The position numbers and the translations under genes were made by a program. A stretch of DNA of 10,596 bases from Candidatus Magasanikbacteria bacterium RIFOXYD12_FULL_33_17 (GTDB taxonomy: Bacteria; Patescibacteriota; Patescibacteriia; Magasanikbacterales; UBA922): NCBI GenBank assembly GCA_001783255.1, contig MFRB01000044.1:1-10596 (forward strand), read 5' to 3'. The notes beneath the pieces are model-generated. The model saw only the letters and a program-made list of their open reading frames with translations. It had not been told where the DNA came from and did no database searches. Below, in pieces: positions 1-6,395 of this stretch (position 1 is its first letter; each line of letters starts with the position of its first letter).

Positions 1-55
1 ATGTTTGTTATTTGAATAATGTCTTTATTATGCTATTTATAATATATATGTCAAG

Positions 56-1348
56 TTAATTCAAATCCATAAACTGTTTTACTCTCTCATCGATAAAAAT
101 ATAGCGACCTTGTACTGGAGTGGTGAGCGTCATGCCTTCGAGTGTACGACAGCGACTAAGTGCGACATAAGCTTGCCCGTGGACAAAAGTGCCACGTCCA
201 AAATCAATATGTACTTTGTCAAAAGTCTTGCCTTGTCCTTTGTGAATAGTCACAGCCCAAGAAAGTTTTATCGGAAGCTGGGTGAAACTGCCAGCTACTT
301 CTGGTTGAATTTTACCACTTTCTTTGTCAAAGACAAAGCGGATAGAATCGCGAGTGTTTGTTGTGATATCTTCGAAAGTGTTGTCATCAAAAAGTACGCG
401 GACAGATTCTTTGTCAGTCTTGATTATTTTTACAATATCACCATTGACCCAACGACCGAGTGGATCATTGTTGAGAAGCATGACTTGTGAGCCGACTTTC
501 AAAGTGAGATTTTTGTCAGTTGGCAAATCTTTTTCTCGAAATTCTCCCGAGATAGTACCTTCGTAAGTCACTGGTTTGTCTTTTAGTTTGTCCATTTCTA
601 CTCTGTTGATAGAGTCCGCCGTGCTGTTGGTCGGGACGAGTGATAAGACAAATTCTTTGTCTGGTTTCTTATAATTTGGCACGAAGCGAGAATTGATAAG
701 ATCAAGATCTTTTTTATCAAAAGTACAGGTGCGAATATTATCAAGAGCTTTGATAAAAGCATTTTGTTTTTTGCTGTCCTGACGATACATCTTGGTCAAT
801 TCTTTTTTGACAAAATTAGCCTCAGCAAACACGCGTGAATCGAAGAAATAAGGACTTTCATAATTTATTTTGAAAAACATTTCTTCTTCTGAAGTGACAA
901 TAGGTGGAAGCTGAAACAAATCACCAATCGCAAAAATTTGTACACCACCAAAAGGTAATCCTGGACTGTTGCCATTTAGGCGCATGAATTTGTCGATGAG
1001 GTCGAGCAGATCGGCACGAACCATAGAAATTTCGTCGATGATAATTGTGTTTATTTTTTTGTAAATATTTTCTCGGTCGTCAGACAATCTGCGGATACTG
1101 TCGAGAGTAGTCTGTGGGTGAAAGCGGAAGAAAGAGTGGATAGTCTGACCCTGGACGTTGATAGCGGCGACGCCGGTAAAAGCAAGAACAACCACATTTT
1201 TCTTGGTGGTCGCACGGAAGTGTTTGAGGAAGTGAGATTTACCAGTGCCGGCTTTGCCTGTAAGAAAAATGTTTCTATCACTGTTTTCGAGCAGGTCGAT
1301 GATTTCTCTTTTCTCTTTATTCAGGTCAAAGTCGTCTGGGGCTTCAAT
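56..1348 (-). CDS. Pif1-like superfamily 1B DNA helicase, start codon unresolved
   Basis: ATP-dependent DNA helicase of the Pif1/RecD2-like group, expected to unwind DNA 5'-3' in the cytoplasm. Seen motifs, in order: Walker A GKAGTGKS (encoded at 1235-1258), motif Ia (VLAFTGVAAINVQGQTIHSF), Walker B IIIDEISMV, motif III GDLFQLPP, and C-terminal motifs V/VI (AVTIHKGQG, YVALSRCR). The protein ends soon after motif VI, so it is a minimal helicase core without an extra C-terminal domain. The first conventional start, GTG at 1193-1195, would delete Walker A and cannot be the true start. The frame stays open upstream to TAA codons at 1481-1486, but contains no in-frame ATG, GTG or TTG. The coordinate given uses an ATT codon at 1346-1348, which yields a family-like N-terminus (EAPDDFDLNKEKREII) and about 430 residues; CTG at 1322-1324 is another option, and a sequence error or lost start codon cannot be excluded. 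Family call is firm; the 5' end is inference. Confidence 0.88.
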   Translation of the reverse strand: MEAPDDFDLNKEKREIIDLLENSDRNIFLTGKAGTGKSHFLKHFRATTKKNVVVLAFTGVAAINVQGQTIHSFFRFHPQTTLDSIRRLSDDRENIYKKINTIIIDEISMVRADLLDLIDKFMRLNGNSPGLPFGGVQIFAIGDLFQLPPIVTSEEEMFFKINYESPYFFDSRVFAEANFVKKELTKMYRQDSKKQNAFIKALDNIRTCTFDKKDLDLINSRFVPNYKKPDKEFVLSLVPTNSTADSINRVEMDKLKDKPVTYEGTISGEFREKDLPTDKNLTLKVGSQVMLLNNDPLGRWVNGDIVKIIKTDKESVRVLFDDNTFEDITTNTRDSIRFVFDKESGKIQPEVAGSFTQLPIKLSWAVTIHKGQGKTFDKVHIDFGRGTFVHGQAYVALSRCRTLEGMTLTTPVQGRYIFIDERVKQFMDLN

Positions 1349-1482
1349 ACTGGCAAATTTTTGGCTTTCGCGTCTTTTCCTGGTAGCTTTTTTGAAAAAA
1401 GTCTTGAAAGTAGAGGATTCTTCTGATTTTGTTTGTTTTGTTGTTCTTTTGATATGTTTTGGTTTAGATTTTAGGTTGCTTT

Positions 1483-1501
1483 ATTATATCATAAAACGTA
1501 T
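1483..1501 (-). promoter_or_regulatory. Extended -10 promoter of the Pif1-like gene
   Basis: On the minus strand the sequence reads ATACGTTTTATGATATAAT, containing an extended -10 (TG-A-TATAAT; hexamer at 1483-1488) and no good -35. Transcription would begin near 1475, so translation must start downstream of that. The 17-bp core recurs in the same position relative to the -10 upstream of the 652-residue secreted protein (3521-3537). Confidence 0.55.
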
Positions 1502-1519
1502 CGGGAGGGGATACGTTTT
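1493..1519 (-). terminator. Inverted repeat between the helicase and secreted-protein genes, possible terminator or operator
   Basis: Perfect 10-bp arms AAAACGTATC / GATACGTTTT around a 7-base spacer. It lies just after the stop of the 652-residue gene, with T-rich sequence on the minus-strand exit, so it may terminate that transcript. It also overlaps the upstream part of the helicase promoter, and the half-site ATACGTTTT is present at the 3519-3537 promoter, so a protein-binding operator is an alternative reading. Confidence 0.45.
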
Positions 1520-1531
1520 GTAATAGTTTGT

Positions 1532-3490
1532 TTATTTACTTATGTTTTGTTTATTTTTAAATTTTTTAATATTTATTATAAATATATATGCAGGTATACT
1601 AAATAGAAGAAAACAAAAAAGGATGAACATTAATATAGGAGTTTTATCTTTTGCTGTATCGCTAATTGCACGATCTCTATCCCAAGGGCTTCCTTTATCA
1701 ATACATCTATCTTCATTTTTTTCACAATCATCATTTTGTCCAACAAAAAAAATATCATTTTCTTTTTGGTAGTTTGGCGGGGTGTCAAAGTGATTGTCAA
1801 TCGTTGCAATTACATCTTTTGGTATTTCAGTAAAATATTTTGTATAATATTTTGCTTCCGGAGGATAAATTTCTTTGTCTGGTATTTTATCAAAATTATT
1901 GTGTTGATAATTACTATCGAAATTTGTTATTGTTTCATACCAATTACTTTTTATGTTTGCACATTCCATTTTGGCAGAATAAATGGAACAGTTATCAAAA
2001 GGTTTGTATTTAGTATCTTCAAAATAAATTTCACTCAAGCTTTGGCTTAAATAATCTTTTAAATAATTATTAATTTTTTCGTTTTTATCTGGAATATATT
2101 CTGCTAGAATAGCATAATCATCCAAGTTTCCTATGTAGATCCAATTGTTATGGTAGTACATATTAAGACAAGGATTTATCGATTTCAAATAATTCTCAGA
2201 ATTATCAAATTTTATGGTATAGATACGTGAATAAGGGTATAGTAAAAAATTGCTATTTTTACCTTTTTCAGTAGTTTTGTCAGGTTGTAACTCGGATAAA
2301 TGAAATACTGTAGGGTAACCTTTTTTTGGTTCGGTTGACTGGTCTTCGGGAACTATATTTAGCAAAGAGTGTAGTGTATATACTTGTATATTTTCATTTA
2401 TATTGCTGTATATGTCAAAATTTGTTTTTAAACATTGGGATATTGCCTGCTCAAAATCTTTGACTATAGGAGAAATATTTGGGTCATTTTTTTCAACAAT
2501 CGTCTGTCTTGGGGCAAGATTGAAAAAGAATTCTGCTTTTTGGTTGCAAGAATATTGTTTTAAATATTCTTCTGCATTGTTTATTTCACTGCCATAAAAT
2601 GTGTTTAGTTGTATTTTAGGTTCAGATAGGCCTGTGGCGTCGTAGCATTCAATTTGATTTACTCCTCCTGCAACTGTAGGTAGACATTTGTTATTATTGA
2701 AATATTCTATATAATCGGGCCATTGGAATTCGCAATTATCATATTTAATAATTTTATGCTTATATTCTTCCCAGCTTATTACGTCGTCAATACTATAAAA
2801 TAGACGGGGGTAGTCACCTTGTGGGTAGACATAAGTATTATAAGCTAGAGTGCCTAATTCTTGTTTACTAAAATTCATTGTTTCAATTATATTTTTGAAT
2901 TCTAGTTTATCATTTTCACTAATTGAAGAAGTTGATTTCAAAATTATTTTTTCTGGTGTAAAAGTATAATAATATTCGAAGTTATTATCTTTACTTTGTC
3001 CGAAGACATAAGTATAGTCACCGTACTGTGAGTAATCATTTATTTCTACAGTATTATTTTTTACTAATGAGGTTAGATTTAAATGATTTAACCACATATT
3101 ATTTTTCTCCCCAAAAATTAATATTTCTTTTGTAGGATCTTTTTTATTTTTTAAAATTTGATTTTCTTTTTCGTCTTCATATAATGTCCAGATTTCTGGG
3201 TTATATTCAAAAGATAACATTGGTATCGCAGACAAAGAACTAAGATTACTATATTGTTTTATGCTGTAACCAGCACTCAAATTTATTATGCCTGGTTCAT
3301 TATAATCATCTGCTCCAAAGTTAGATTGTTTCATAAATACAGTAGCTTTGTTACTGTCTTTAGAAAGCATTTCTATTTGTGTAAAATAGTAGGTATGGGC
3401 TGGTCTTGGAGGTATAATTGTTTTTGCTTGTGTAGGAAAAAACAAAAATAAGAAAATAAAAATCATTAGTGTAGTTTTGTTTTTTGTCAT
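1532..3490 (-). CDS. Secreted, C-terminally membrane-anchored protein of unknown function (652 aa)
   Basis: Family not recognised. The N-terminus is a classic Sec signal peptide: basic residues, a phenylalanine/leucine-rich core at about 8-18, and a plausible cleavage after TQA at residue 22. A second hydrophobic segment at about 619-641 (ILMFILFCFLLF...) is followed by a lysine-rich tail, predicting a type I topology with about 600 residues outside the cell. The exposed part has ten cysteines, several in close pairs (DNC...MEC; DDCEKNEDRC), suggesting disulfides. It is rich in Asn, Tyr and Lys. The segment around residues 130-210, ending FKNIIETMNF, resembles the closing strand-helix of PsbP-like lipoprotein domains; this is a weak guess. 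The ATG start places the signal peptide at the very N-terminus. It stands alone with an extended -10 promoter upstream. A role in cell-surface contact is possible but unsupported. Confidence 0.85.
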   Translation of the reverse strand: MTKNKTTLMIFIFLFLFFPTQAKTIIPPRPAHTYYFTQIEMLSKDSNKATVFMKQSNFGADDYNEPGIINLSAGYSIKQYSNLSSLSAIPMLSFEYNPEIWTLYEDEKENQILKNKKDPTKEILIFGEKNNMWLNHLNLTSLVKNNTVEINDYSQYGDYTYVFGQSKDNNFEYYYTFTPEKIILKSTSSISENDKLEFKNIIETMNFSKQELGTLAYNTYVYPQGDYPRLFYSIDDVISWEEYKHKIIKYDNCEFQWPDYIEYFNNNKCLPTVAGGVNQIECYDATGLSEPKIQLNTFYGSEINNAEEYLKQYSCNQKAEFFFNLAPRQTIVEKNDPNISPIVKDFEQAISQCLKTNFDIYSNINENIQVYTLHSLLNIVPEDQSTEPKKGYPTVFHLSELQPDKTTEKGKNSNFLLYPYSRIYTIKFDNSENYLKSINPCLNMYYHNNWIYIGNLDDYAILAEYIPDKNEKINNYLKDYLSQSLSEIYFEDTKYKPFDNCSIYSAKMECANIKSNWYETITNFDSNYQHNNFDKIPDKEIYPPEAKYYTKYFTEIPKDVIATIDNHFDTPPNYQKENDIFFVGQNDDCEKNEDRCIDKGSPWDRDRAISDTAKDKTPILMFILFCFLLFSIPAYIFIINIKKFKNKQNISK

Positions 3491-3518
3491 ACTTTATTTT
3501 GATTAATTAATTTTCTAT

Positions 3519-3537
3519 AGTATATCATAAAACGTAT
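3519..3537 (-). promoter_or_regulatory. Extended -10 promoter of the 652-aa secreted protein
   Basis: Minus strand carries TG-A-TATACT (hexamer 3519-3524) preceded by ATACGTTTTA. The 17-bp block TATATCATAAAACGTAT (plus strand, 3521-3537) is identical to 1485-1501 upstream of the helicase gene. There is no convincing -35 hexamer, as expected for an extended -10 promoter. The predicted start is about 20-25 bases before the ATG. Confidence 0.5.
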
Positions 3538-3558
3538 TGAAGTAAATAATTTTATTAT

Positions 3559-3587
3559 TTGTCATGGTATATTTATTCTAGTATAAT
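3559..3587 (+). promoter_or_regulatory. Sigma-70-type promoter of the DUF3800 gene
   Basis: TTGTCA at 3559-3564 and TATAAT at 3582-3587, separated by exactly 17 bases, 26 bases upstream of the ATG at 3614. The predicted RNA starts near 3594, giving a leader of about 20 bases. It is divergent from the promoter at 3519-3537. Confidence 0.65.
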
Positions 3588-3613
3588 ATAAACAAATTAT
3601 TTAAATAAAAATT

Positions 3614-4258
3614 ATGATTGTAATATATTTAGACGAATCTGGTGCTTTGAATAATATAAAAAGACAAAGATATTTTGTGATAGGTGCTTTAGTGATTGAG
3701 ACAGAGAAAAATTGGAAAAAACTTAAAAATTTATATAGAAAGTTATATGTAAAACATTGTTTACCTAATAAAATAAATGAATTACACGCTAGTAAATTAG
3801 ATTTACCTATTAAACAAGATATATTACAAAGTCTAAATAATCTTGCTTGTTTTCGGCTTGATTATATTGTTACAGATAAAGTACATCTTAATCCAGAACT
3901 TTTTAAAGAAAAAAATATTTGTTATAACTATTTAGTCACTCAACTTGTAAAAAAAATTGTCAAGAATTATCAAGAACCTATAAAAGTTATATTGGATAAT
4001 CATACTATAAAAGTCAAATCCTTAAATTCATTGAGAGATCATATTCTCATAGAAGCTAGAACCAAGTGGAATTTCAATTATGATATTGAAGTAGTTTTGA
4101 TGGATTCAAAAAATTCTAAAGGAGTTCAACTAGTAGATGTTGTTGCAAATGCTATTTTTGCAAAATATAATTATAATAAAATACATCTTTACAATATAAA
4201 TGACACTAATTATAGGCATAGAATAAGATTTCCTTATGCCAAATTTGGGCAAATTTAA
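3614..4258 (+). CDS. DUF3800 domain protein
   Basis: 214 residues, covering the usual length of a stand-alone DUF3800 protein. The family signature YLDESG is at residues 5-10, followed by a hydrophobic strand (YFVIGALVIE, 20-29), an ELHA motif (56-59), a buried strand ending in Asp128 (VILDNH), and the C-terminal QLVDVVANAI block with Asp175. The conserved acidic residues D7, E8, D128 and D175 are spaced as in RNase H-like folds, and the family is often treated as a putative nuclease; no activity is established. The ATG at 3614 is the natural start because the signature begins four residues later. It has its own promoter and convergent neighbours, so it is monocistronic. DUF3800 genes are frequently accessory and sometimes lie in defence or mobile regions; nothing mobile is visible next to this one. 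Confidence 0.85.
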   Translation: MIVIYLDESGALNNIKRQRYFVIGALVIETEKNWKKLKNLYRKLYVKHCLPNKINELHASKLDLPIKQDILQSLNNLACFRLDYIVTDKVHLNPELFKEKNICYNYLVTQLVKKIVKNYQEPIKVILDNHTIKVKSLNSLRDHILIEARTKWNFNYDIEVVLMDSKNSKGVQLVDVVANAIFAKYNYNKIHLYNINDTNYRHRIRFPYAKFGQI

Positions 4259-4259
4259 A

Positions 4260-4277
4260 ATCACCCCGCAGGGTGAT
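4260..4277. terminator. GC-rich hairpin after the DUF3800 stop
   Basis: Arms ATCACCC / GGGTGAT (7 bp) with a 4-base loop, immediately behind the TAA. The plus strand has no U-run after it, but the minus strand exits into TTTT. It could act as a terminator for minus-strand transcription coming from 4442-4630, or simply protect the 3' end of the plus-strand mRNA. Confidence 0.45.
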
Positions 4278-4318
4278 TCGTGTCTGTCTATGGTTCGGTG
4301 CACTTAGAGTACACTTAC

Positions 4319-4370
4319 TTATATTAAGCTCCCCATAGAACTTATGACATTATTAATATAACTTTTTTTT
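4319..4370 (+). terminator. Possible intrinsic terminator of the DUF3800 transcript
   Basis: TTATATTAA (4319-4327) can pair with TTAATATAA (4353-4361) and is followed by eight consecutive T residues at 4363-4370. The stem is all A-U and the loop is 25 bases, so it is weaker than the other terminators here, but the U-run is good. The surrounding 183-base gap (4259-4441) also contains TCTATGG (4287-4293) complementary to CCATAGA (4333-4339). No ORF is visible in it. Confidence 0.4.
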
Positions 4371-4441
4371 AGTGTTTTGTCAATGTTGCTGTGGATATTT
4401 TTAAATATAATATTTATATTATAATTTAAGTGTTTATTATT

Positions 4442-4630
4442 TTATTTTTCCTTGAAAAATCGGAAAATAAAGTAAAGGGTAATAACGATGAATAATCCTA
4501 GCCATAGCCAAGTGAGAGCTATTAGATAAGTGAAGAAGTATAGACCGAGTAGAATGCCGAGTGAAATAAGGCAAACTTTGAGCAAAGCTACTTCCCACCA
4601 CTTGAAACTCCAATTTTGAAATATTTTCAT
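4442..4630 (-). CDS. Small two-helix membrane protein (62 aa)
   Basis: Starts with an amphipathic, tryptophan-rich segment (NWSFKWWEVALLKV) followed by two closely spaced hydrophobic stretches at about 16-36 and 40-57, and ends in a basic tail (FRFFKEK). A hairpin in the membrane with both ends inside is the simplest topology. I recall similar short proteins with an FKWWEVALLK-like motif in Patescibacteria; their function is unknown. It is convergent with the DUF3800 gene and divergent from the predicted RNA at 4741. The ATG at 4630 is preceded by an A-run and no Shine-Dalgarno sequence. The membrane character and intact frame make it credible despite its size. Confidence 0.72.
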   Translation of the reverse strand: MKIFQNWSFKWWEVALLKVCLISLGILLGLYFFTYLIALTWLWLGLFIVITLYFIFRFFKEK

Positions 4631-4705
4631 ATTTTTTTTGGATTAAGAATTATGGGTTTAGTATAACAGTTTTTTTGGGATTTAGATAATTGGATAAAAA
4701 ATTTA

Positions 4706-4734
4706 TTGACTAATTTGTATATATTAGATAATAT
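4706..4734 (+). promoter_or_regulatory. Consensus promoter for an apparent non-coding RNA
   Basis: TTGACT (4706-4711), 17-base spacer, TAATAT (4729-4734). This is one of the best sigma-70-type promoters in the window, yet no coding gene lies downstream on the plus strand before a strong terminator at 5023-5058. Predicted start near 4741. Confidence 0.65.
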
Positions 4735-4740
4735 AAATTT

Positions 4741-5058
4741 ATATCCCCGTTAGGGGTGCTAAATTGATTTCATATGAAAGCAATTTTGATCACCCCCGGC
4801 CTATAATGTGCTTTTTATATAGGGTTTCGCTATTCCCTTAAAAATAGCTGTATATATAAAGTATAATTGTGATACGGGGGTTGTAAACCTAATTTACCGA
4901 GGTAAAACACAATCGGATTCATAGAAGCTTTTTATTCAGAAAAAGTGGCACCTTGCTCGTGGGGACGCAACCCACGTATATAAAAGCGGCATTTGTCTGC
5001 AAATTTGTTATAGAGACAGGTAAACAAAAAATAAGCTCTGAATAGCTTATTTTTTGTT
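4741..5058 (+). ncRNA. Structured RNA of unrecognised family, about 318 nt
   Basis: This explains most of the 439-base gap between the coding genes at 4630 and 5070. No ORF of useful length exists here on either strand. Seen hairpins: a long composite one with GGGGTG 4753-4758 / CACCCC 4791-4796, AAATTG 4761-4766 / CAATTT 4781-4786 and TTTC/GAAA closed by ATAT; AGGG 4821-4824 / CCCT 4835-4838, extendable by U-A pairs; ATTGTG 4866-4871 / CACAAT 4908-4913 enclosing TTTAC-CGAG-GTAAA (4893-4906); CTTTTT 4928-4933 / AAAAAG 4940-4945; CGTGGG 4958-4963 / CCCACG 4971-4976; and a terminator. ACCCCCG (4792-4798) could instead pair with CGGGGGT (4875-4881), giving an alternative fold. I find none of the hallmark sequences of RNase P RNA, tmRNA, SRP RNA or 6S RNA. 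That it is transcribed is inferred from the promoter and terminator. Function unknown. Confidence 0.55.
5023..5058. terminator. Strong bidirectional intrinsic terminator
   Basis: A 15-bp stem (5023-5037 / 5044-5058) built around AATAAGCT / AGCTTATT with a 6-base loop, with A-run and T-run flanks that give a U-tract on both strands. It ends the plus-strand RNA starting near 4741 and the minus-strand mRNA of the gene whose stop is at 5070. Confidence 0.8.
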
Positions 5059-5069
5059 GTAGATATTTT

Positions 5070-5870
5070 TTATTTGATAAAGTTTTTGACGTATTCTTTT
5101 GAAGCGCCTTTATATATTTTTTCCTCTAAACATTTTGATCCTAATTCATTTTTATCACATAAAGCTGCTTTACAACCATCTTTTTCTTCACATCTATAAT
5201 GGAATTCTAGTTTTGTTATTGTTGTATCTCCAATTTTTCCGTCTTGATCAAATGGTACAAATAAAAATGGTAGTATAGATCCATTTTCTGGTGGTGGTTG
5301 TATATATTGCCACAAATATAGATCTTTATAACCTGAAGTAATTCCGTTTTCAATTTCTTTTAGTGTCGCTGACAATCTGGTTTGTGACATTAAATCAATT
5401 TTTATATCTAACGGATTGTCTTTTCCAAAAATTGCTTTTTCATCATTAATAATAATTTCTCTGTCTTTTAATCGTGTTATACCATATATTCCACTGACGT
5501 TACTTAAATTTACAGATAAAACATTTTTTGTATTATTGTCTGTTTTACCTTGTATAACAAATTCTGCTGTTGAAAATTTTCCTATTAAAGCAATTCTTTC
5601 TGATTCTTTTTTATAGTTTGTTGTGAATACGTCTTTTGTTGGTGTATAACTATTGTTATTTTCAAAAATTGAAATTATATGAAAATCCTCAAGTCCTCCA
5701 ACGCCTGTATAATCTGGTAAGTCTATATTTTTGACTATTACATTATTATTTTGTTTTGGTGTATTAGGAACAAAAATGTTTGTAGTTTTATCTAAAATTA
5801 TAAATGCTAAAACAAGAATAGAAACTAATACACTTAATTCTTTTGCAATTTCTTTGAAAGATTTATCCAT
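5070..5870 (-). CDS. Membrane-anchored protein of unknown function (266 aa)
   Basis: Family not recognised. A short cytoplasmic stub (MDKSFKEIAKE) is followed by one hydrophobic helix at about 12-27 (LSVLVSILVLAFIILD), then about 235 polar residues predicted outside the membrane. The extracytoplasmic part alternates short hydrophobic and polar stretches (KFSTAEFVIQGK, NVLSVNLSNVSG), suggesting a beta-rich domain, and ends with four cysteines at 227, 233, 238 and 247 that could form two disulfides. Its first 37 bases overlap the end of the upstream gene in another frame, so translation is probably coupled and the two products may work together. A strong shared terminator follows its stop. The start is supported because later methionines would remove the membrane helix. 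Confidence 0.8.
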   Translation of the reverse strand: MDKSFKEIAKELSVLVSILVLAFIILDKTTNIFVPNTPKQNNNVIVKNIDLPDYTGVGGLEDFHIISIFENNNSYTPTKDVFTTNYKKESERIALIGKFSTAEFVIQGKTDNNTKNVLSVNLSNVSGIYGITRLKDREIIINDEKAIFGKDNPLDIKIDLMSQTRLSATLKEIENGITSGYKDLYLWQYIQPPPENGSILPFLFVPFDQDGKIGDTTITKLEFHYRCEEKDGCKAALCDKNELGSKCLEEKIYKGASKEYVKNFIK

Positions 5871-6193
5871 ATAGTTTCATCATTTAAATAAGATTTTAAT
5901 AAAAAGTAATATGCAAAACAATCAATTATTAACCATATGTGTATTGTAATTGGTAAATTTATCCACCAAATACGTGTTTTTACCAATATGTGTGTCCCCG
6001 CAAAATAATCCAATAATGCTGGAAATGTTGATATTCCTAAACCTGTTGCATAAAATACTTTTGGTAAACCTAAGTATACCACAAAAAAATATCCCATAGC
6101 AAAAGAAATAAATACATAACTAAGAGTTGCAGGAATAAATTTTGTTGCTTTTTTAATTTCTTTTTTTAAATCCTCAAAATTATTTTTTTTCAT
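5834..6193 (-). CDS. Small multi-pass membrane protein of unknown function (119 aa)
   Basis: Family not recognised. A charged N-terminus (MKKNNFEDLKKEIKKATK) precedes hydrophobic segments at about 20-42, 46-64 and 78-100, so two or three membrane passes are likely; a TRIWWINLPI stretch sits at the third. The polar C-terminal tail is encoded in the region overlapping the next gene. It is first in a two-gene unit with the 266-aa anchored protein and lies 47 bases downstream of the tRNA-Gln on the same strand, so read-through from the tRNA promoter is possible. The leader contains a 7-bp inverted repeat, ATAAGTT 6194-6200 / AACTTAT 6215-6221, with a possible -10 TATATT at 6210-6215. An A-run but no clear ribosome binding site precedes the ATG. 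Confidence 0.78.
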   Translation of the reverse strand: MKKNNFEDLKKEIKKATKFIPATLSYVFISFAMGYFFVVYLGLPKVFYATGLGISTFPALLDYFAGTHILVKTRIWWINLPITIHIWLIIDCFAYYFLLKSYLNDETIWINLSKKLQKN

Positions 6194-6240
6194 ATAAGTT
6201 TTTTATATCAATATAACTTATTTTGAGGTATTTTTAGTAG

Positions 6241-6311
6241 TTCGGGGATAGGGATTCGAACCCCAATAGTCAGGATCAAAACCTGAAGTCCTACCATTAG
6301 ACGATCCCCGA
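6241..6311 (-). tRNA. tRNA-Gln (anticodon TTG)
   Basis: Folds as a standard cloverleaf on the minus strand: acceptor TCGGGGA / TCCCCGA, D arm GTC...GAC with TAATGGTAG loop, anticodon stem TCAGG / CCTGA with loop TTTTGAT (anticodon TTG), 4-base variable loop, T arm TGGGG / CCCTA with TTCGAAT loop, and discriminator A. Length is 71 bases without CCA. The CCA end is not encoded (the sequence continues CTAC), so CCA-adding enzyme is needed. TTG reads CAA and, by wobble, CAG codons. Confidence 0.95.
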
Positions 6312-6339
6312 ATGTTTATGTTGTTACTTCACAGAAAAC

Positions 6340-6353
6340 ATAATATCATAAAA
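6340..6353 (-). promoter_or_regulatory. Extended -10 promoter of tRNA-Gln
   Basis: The minus strand reads TTTTATGATATTAT: extended -10 TG-A-TATTAT (hexamer 6340-6345). It matches the promoters at 1483-1501 and 3519-3537 over TTTTATGATAT, in the same register relative to the hexamer. It lies about 30 bases before the mature tRNA 5' end, giving a short leader, and its upstream edge touches the terminator hairpin at 6350-6377. Confidence 0.5.
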
Positions 6354-6377
6354 AAGACTTGAAATCAAGTCTTTTTT
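6350..6377. terminator. Intrinsic terminator after the Gmad2-domain gene
   Basis: Perfect 12-bp stem AAAAAAGACTTG / CAAGTCTTTTTT with loop AAAT. It is symmetrical and so works on either strand; the minus-strand gene ending at 6396 uses it, isolating it from the tRNA. Confidence 0.85.
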
Positions 6378-6395
6378 GTGGACATTGTAAACAGC

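Noticed and set aside
110..566. Plus-strand open frames opposite the helicase gene.
   Set aside because: They are antisense to a frame with clear helicase motifs and have no family features.
1051..1281. Minus-strand 76-codon frame overlapping the helicase Walker A region.
   Set aside because: The overlapping frame encodes GKAGTGKS in continuity with the rest of the helicase; no frameshift into this frame is needed.
4287..4339. Possible second small RNA from TCTATGG / CCATAGA pairing.
   Set aside because: Only a 7-bp stem around 39 bases, no promoter of its own; more simply the 3' trailer of the DUF3800 transcript.
4945..4952. GTGGCACC resembles the T-box antiterminator core GUGGNACC, and the following CGTGGG...CCCACG hairpin is suggestive.
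   Set aside because: No Stem I/specifier pattern was recognised and no downstream plus-strand aminoacyl-tRNA synthetase or amino acid gene exists; the RNA ends at a terminator facing a convergent gene.
4741..5058. tmRNA, RNase P RNA, SRP RNA or 6S RNA as identity of the RNA region.
   Set aside because: None of the tRNA-like ends, tag frame, GAGGAAAGUC-type core, GGAA-loop domain or long central-bubble hairpin could be found on either strand.
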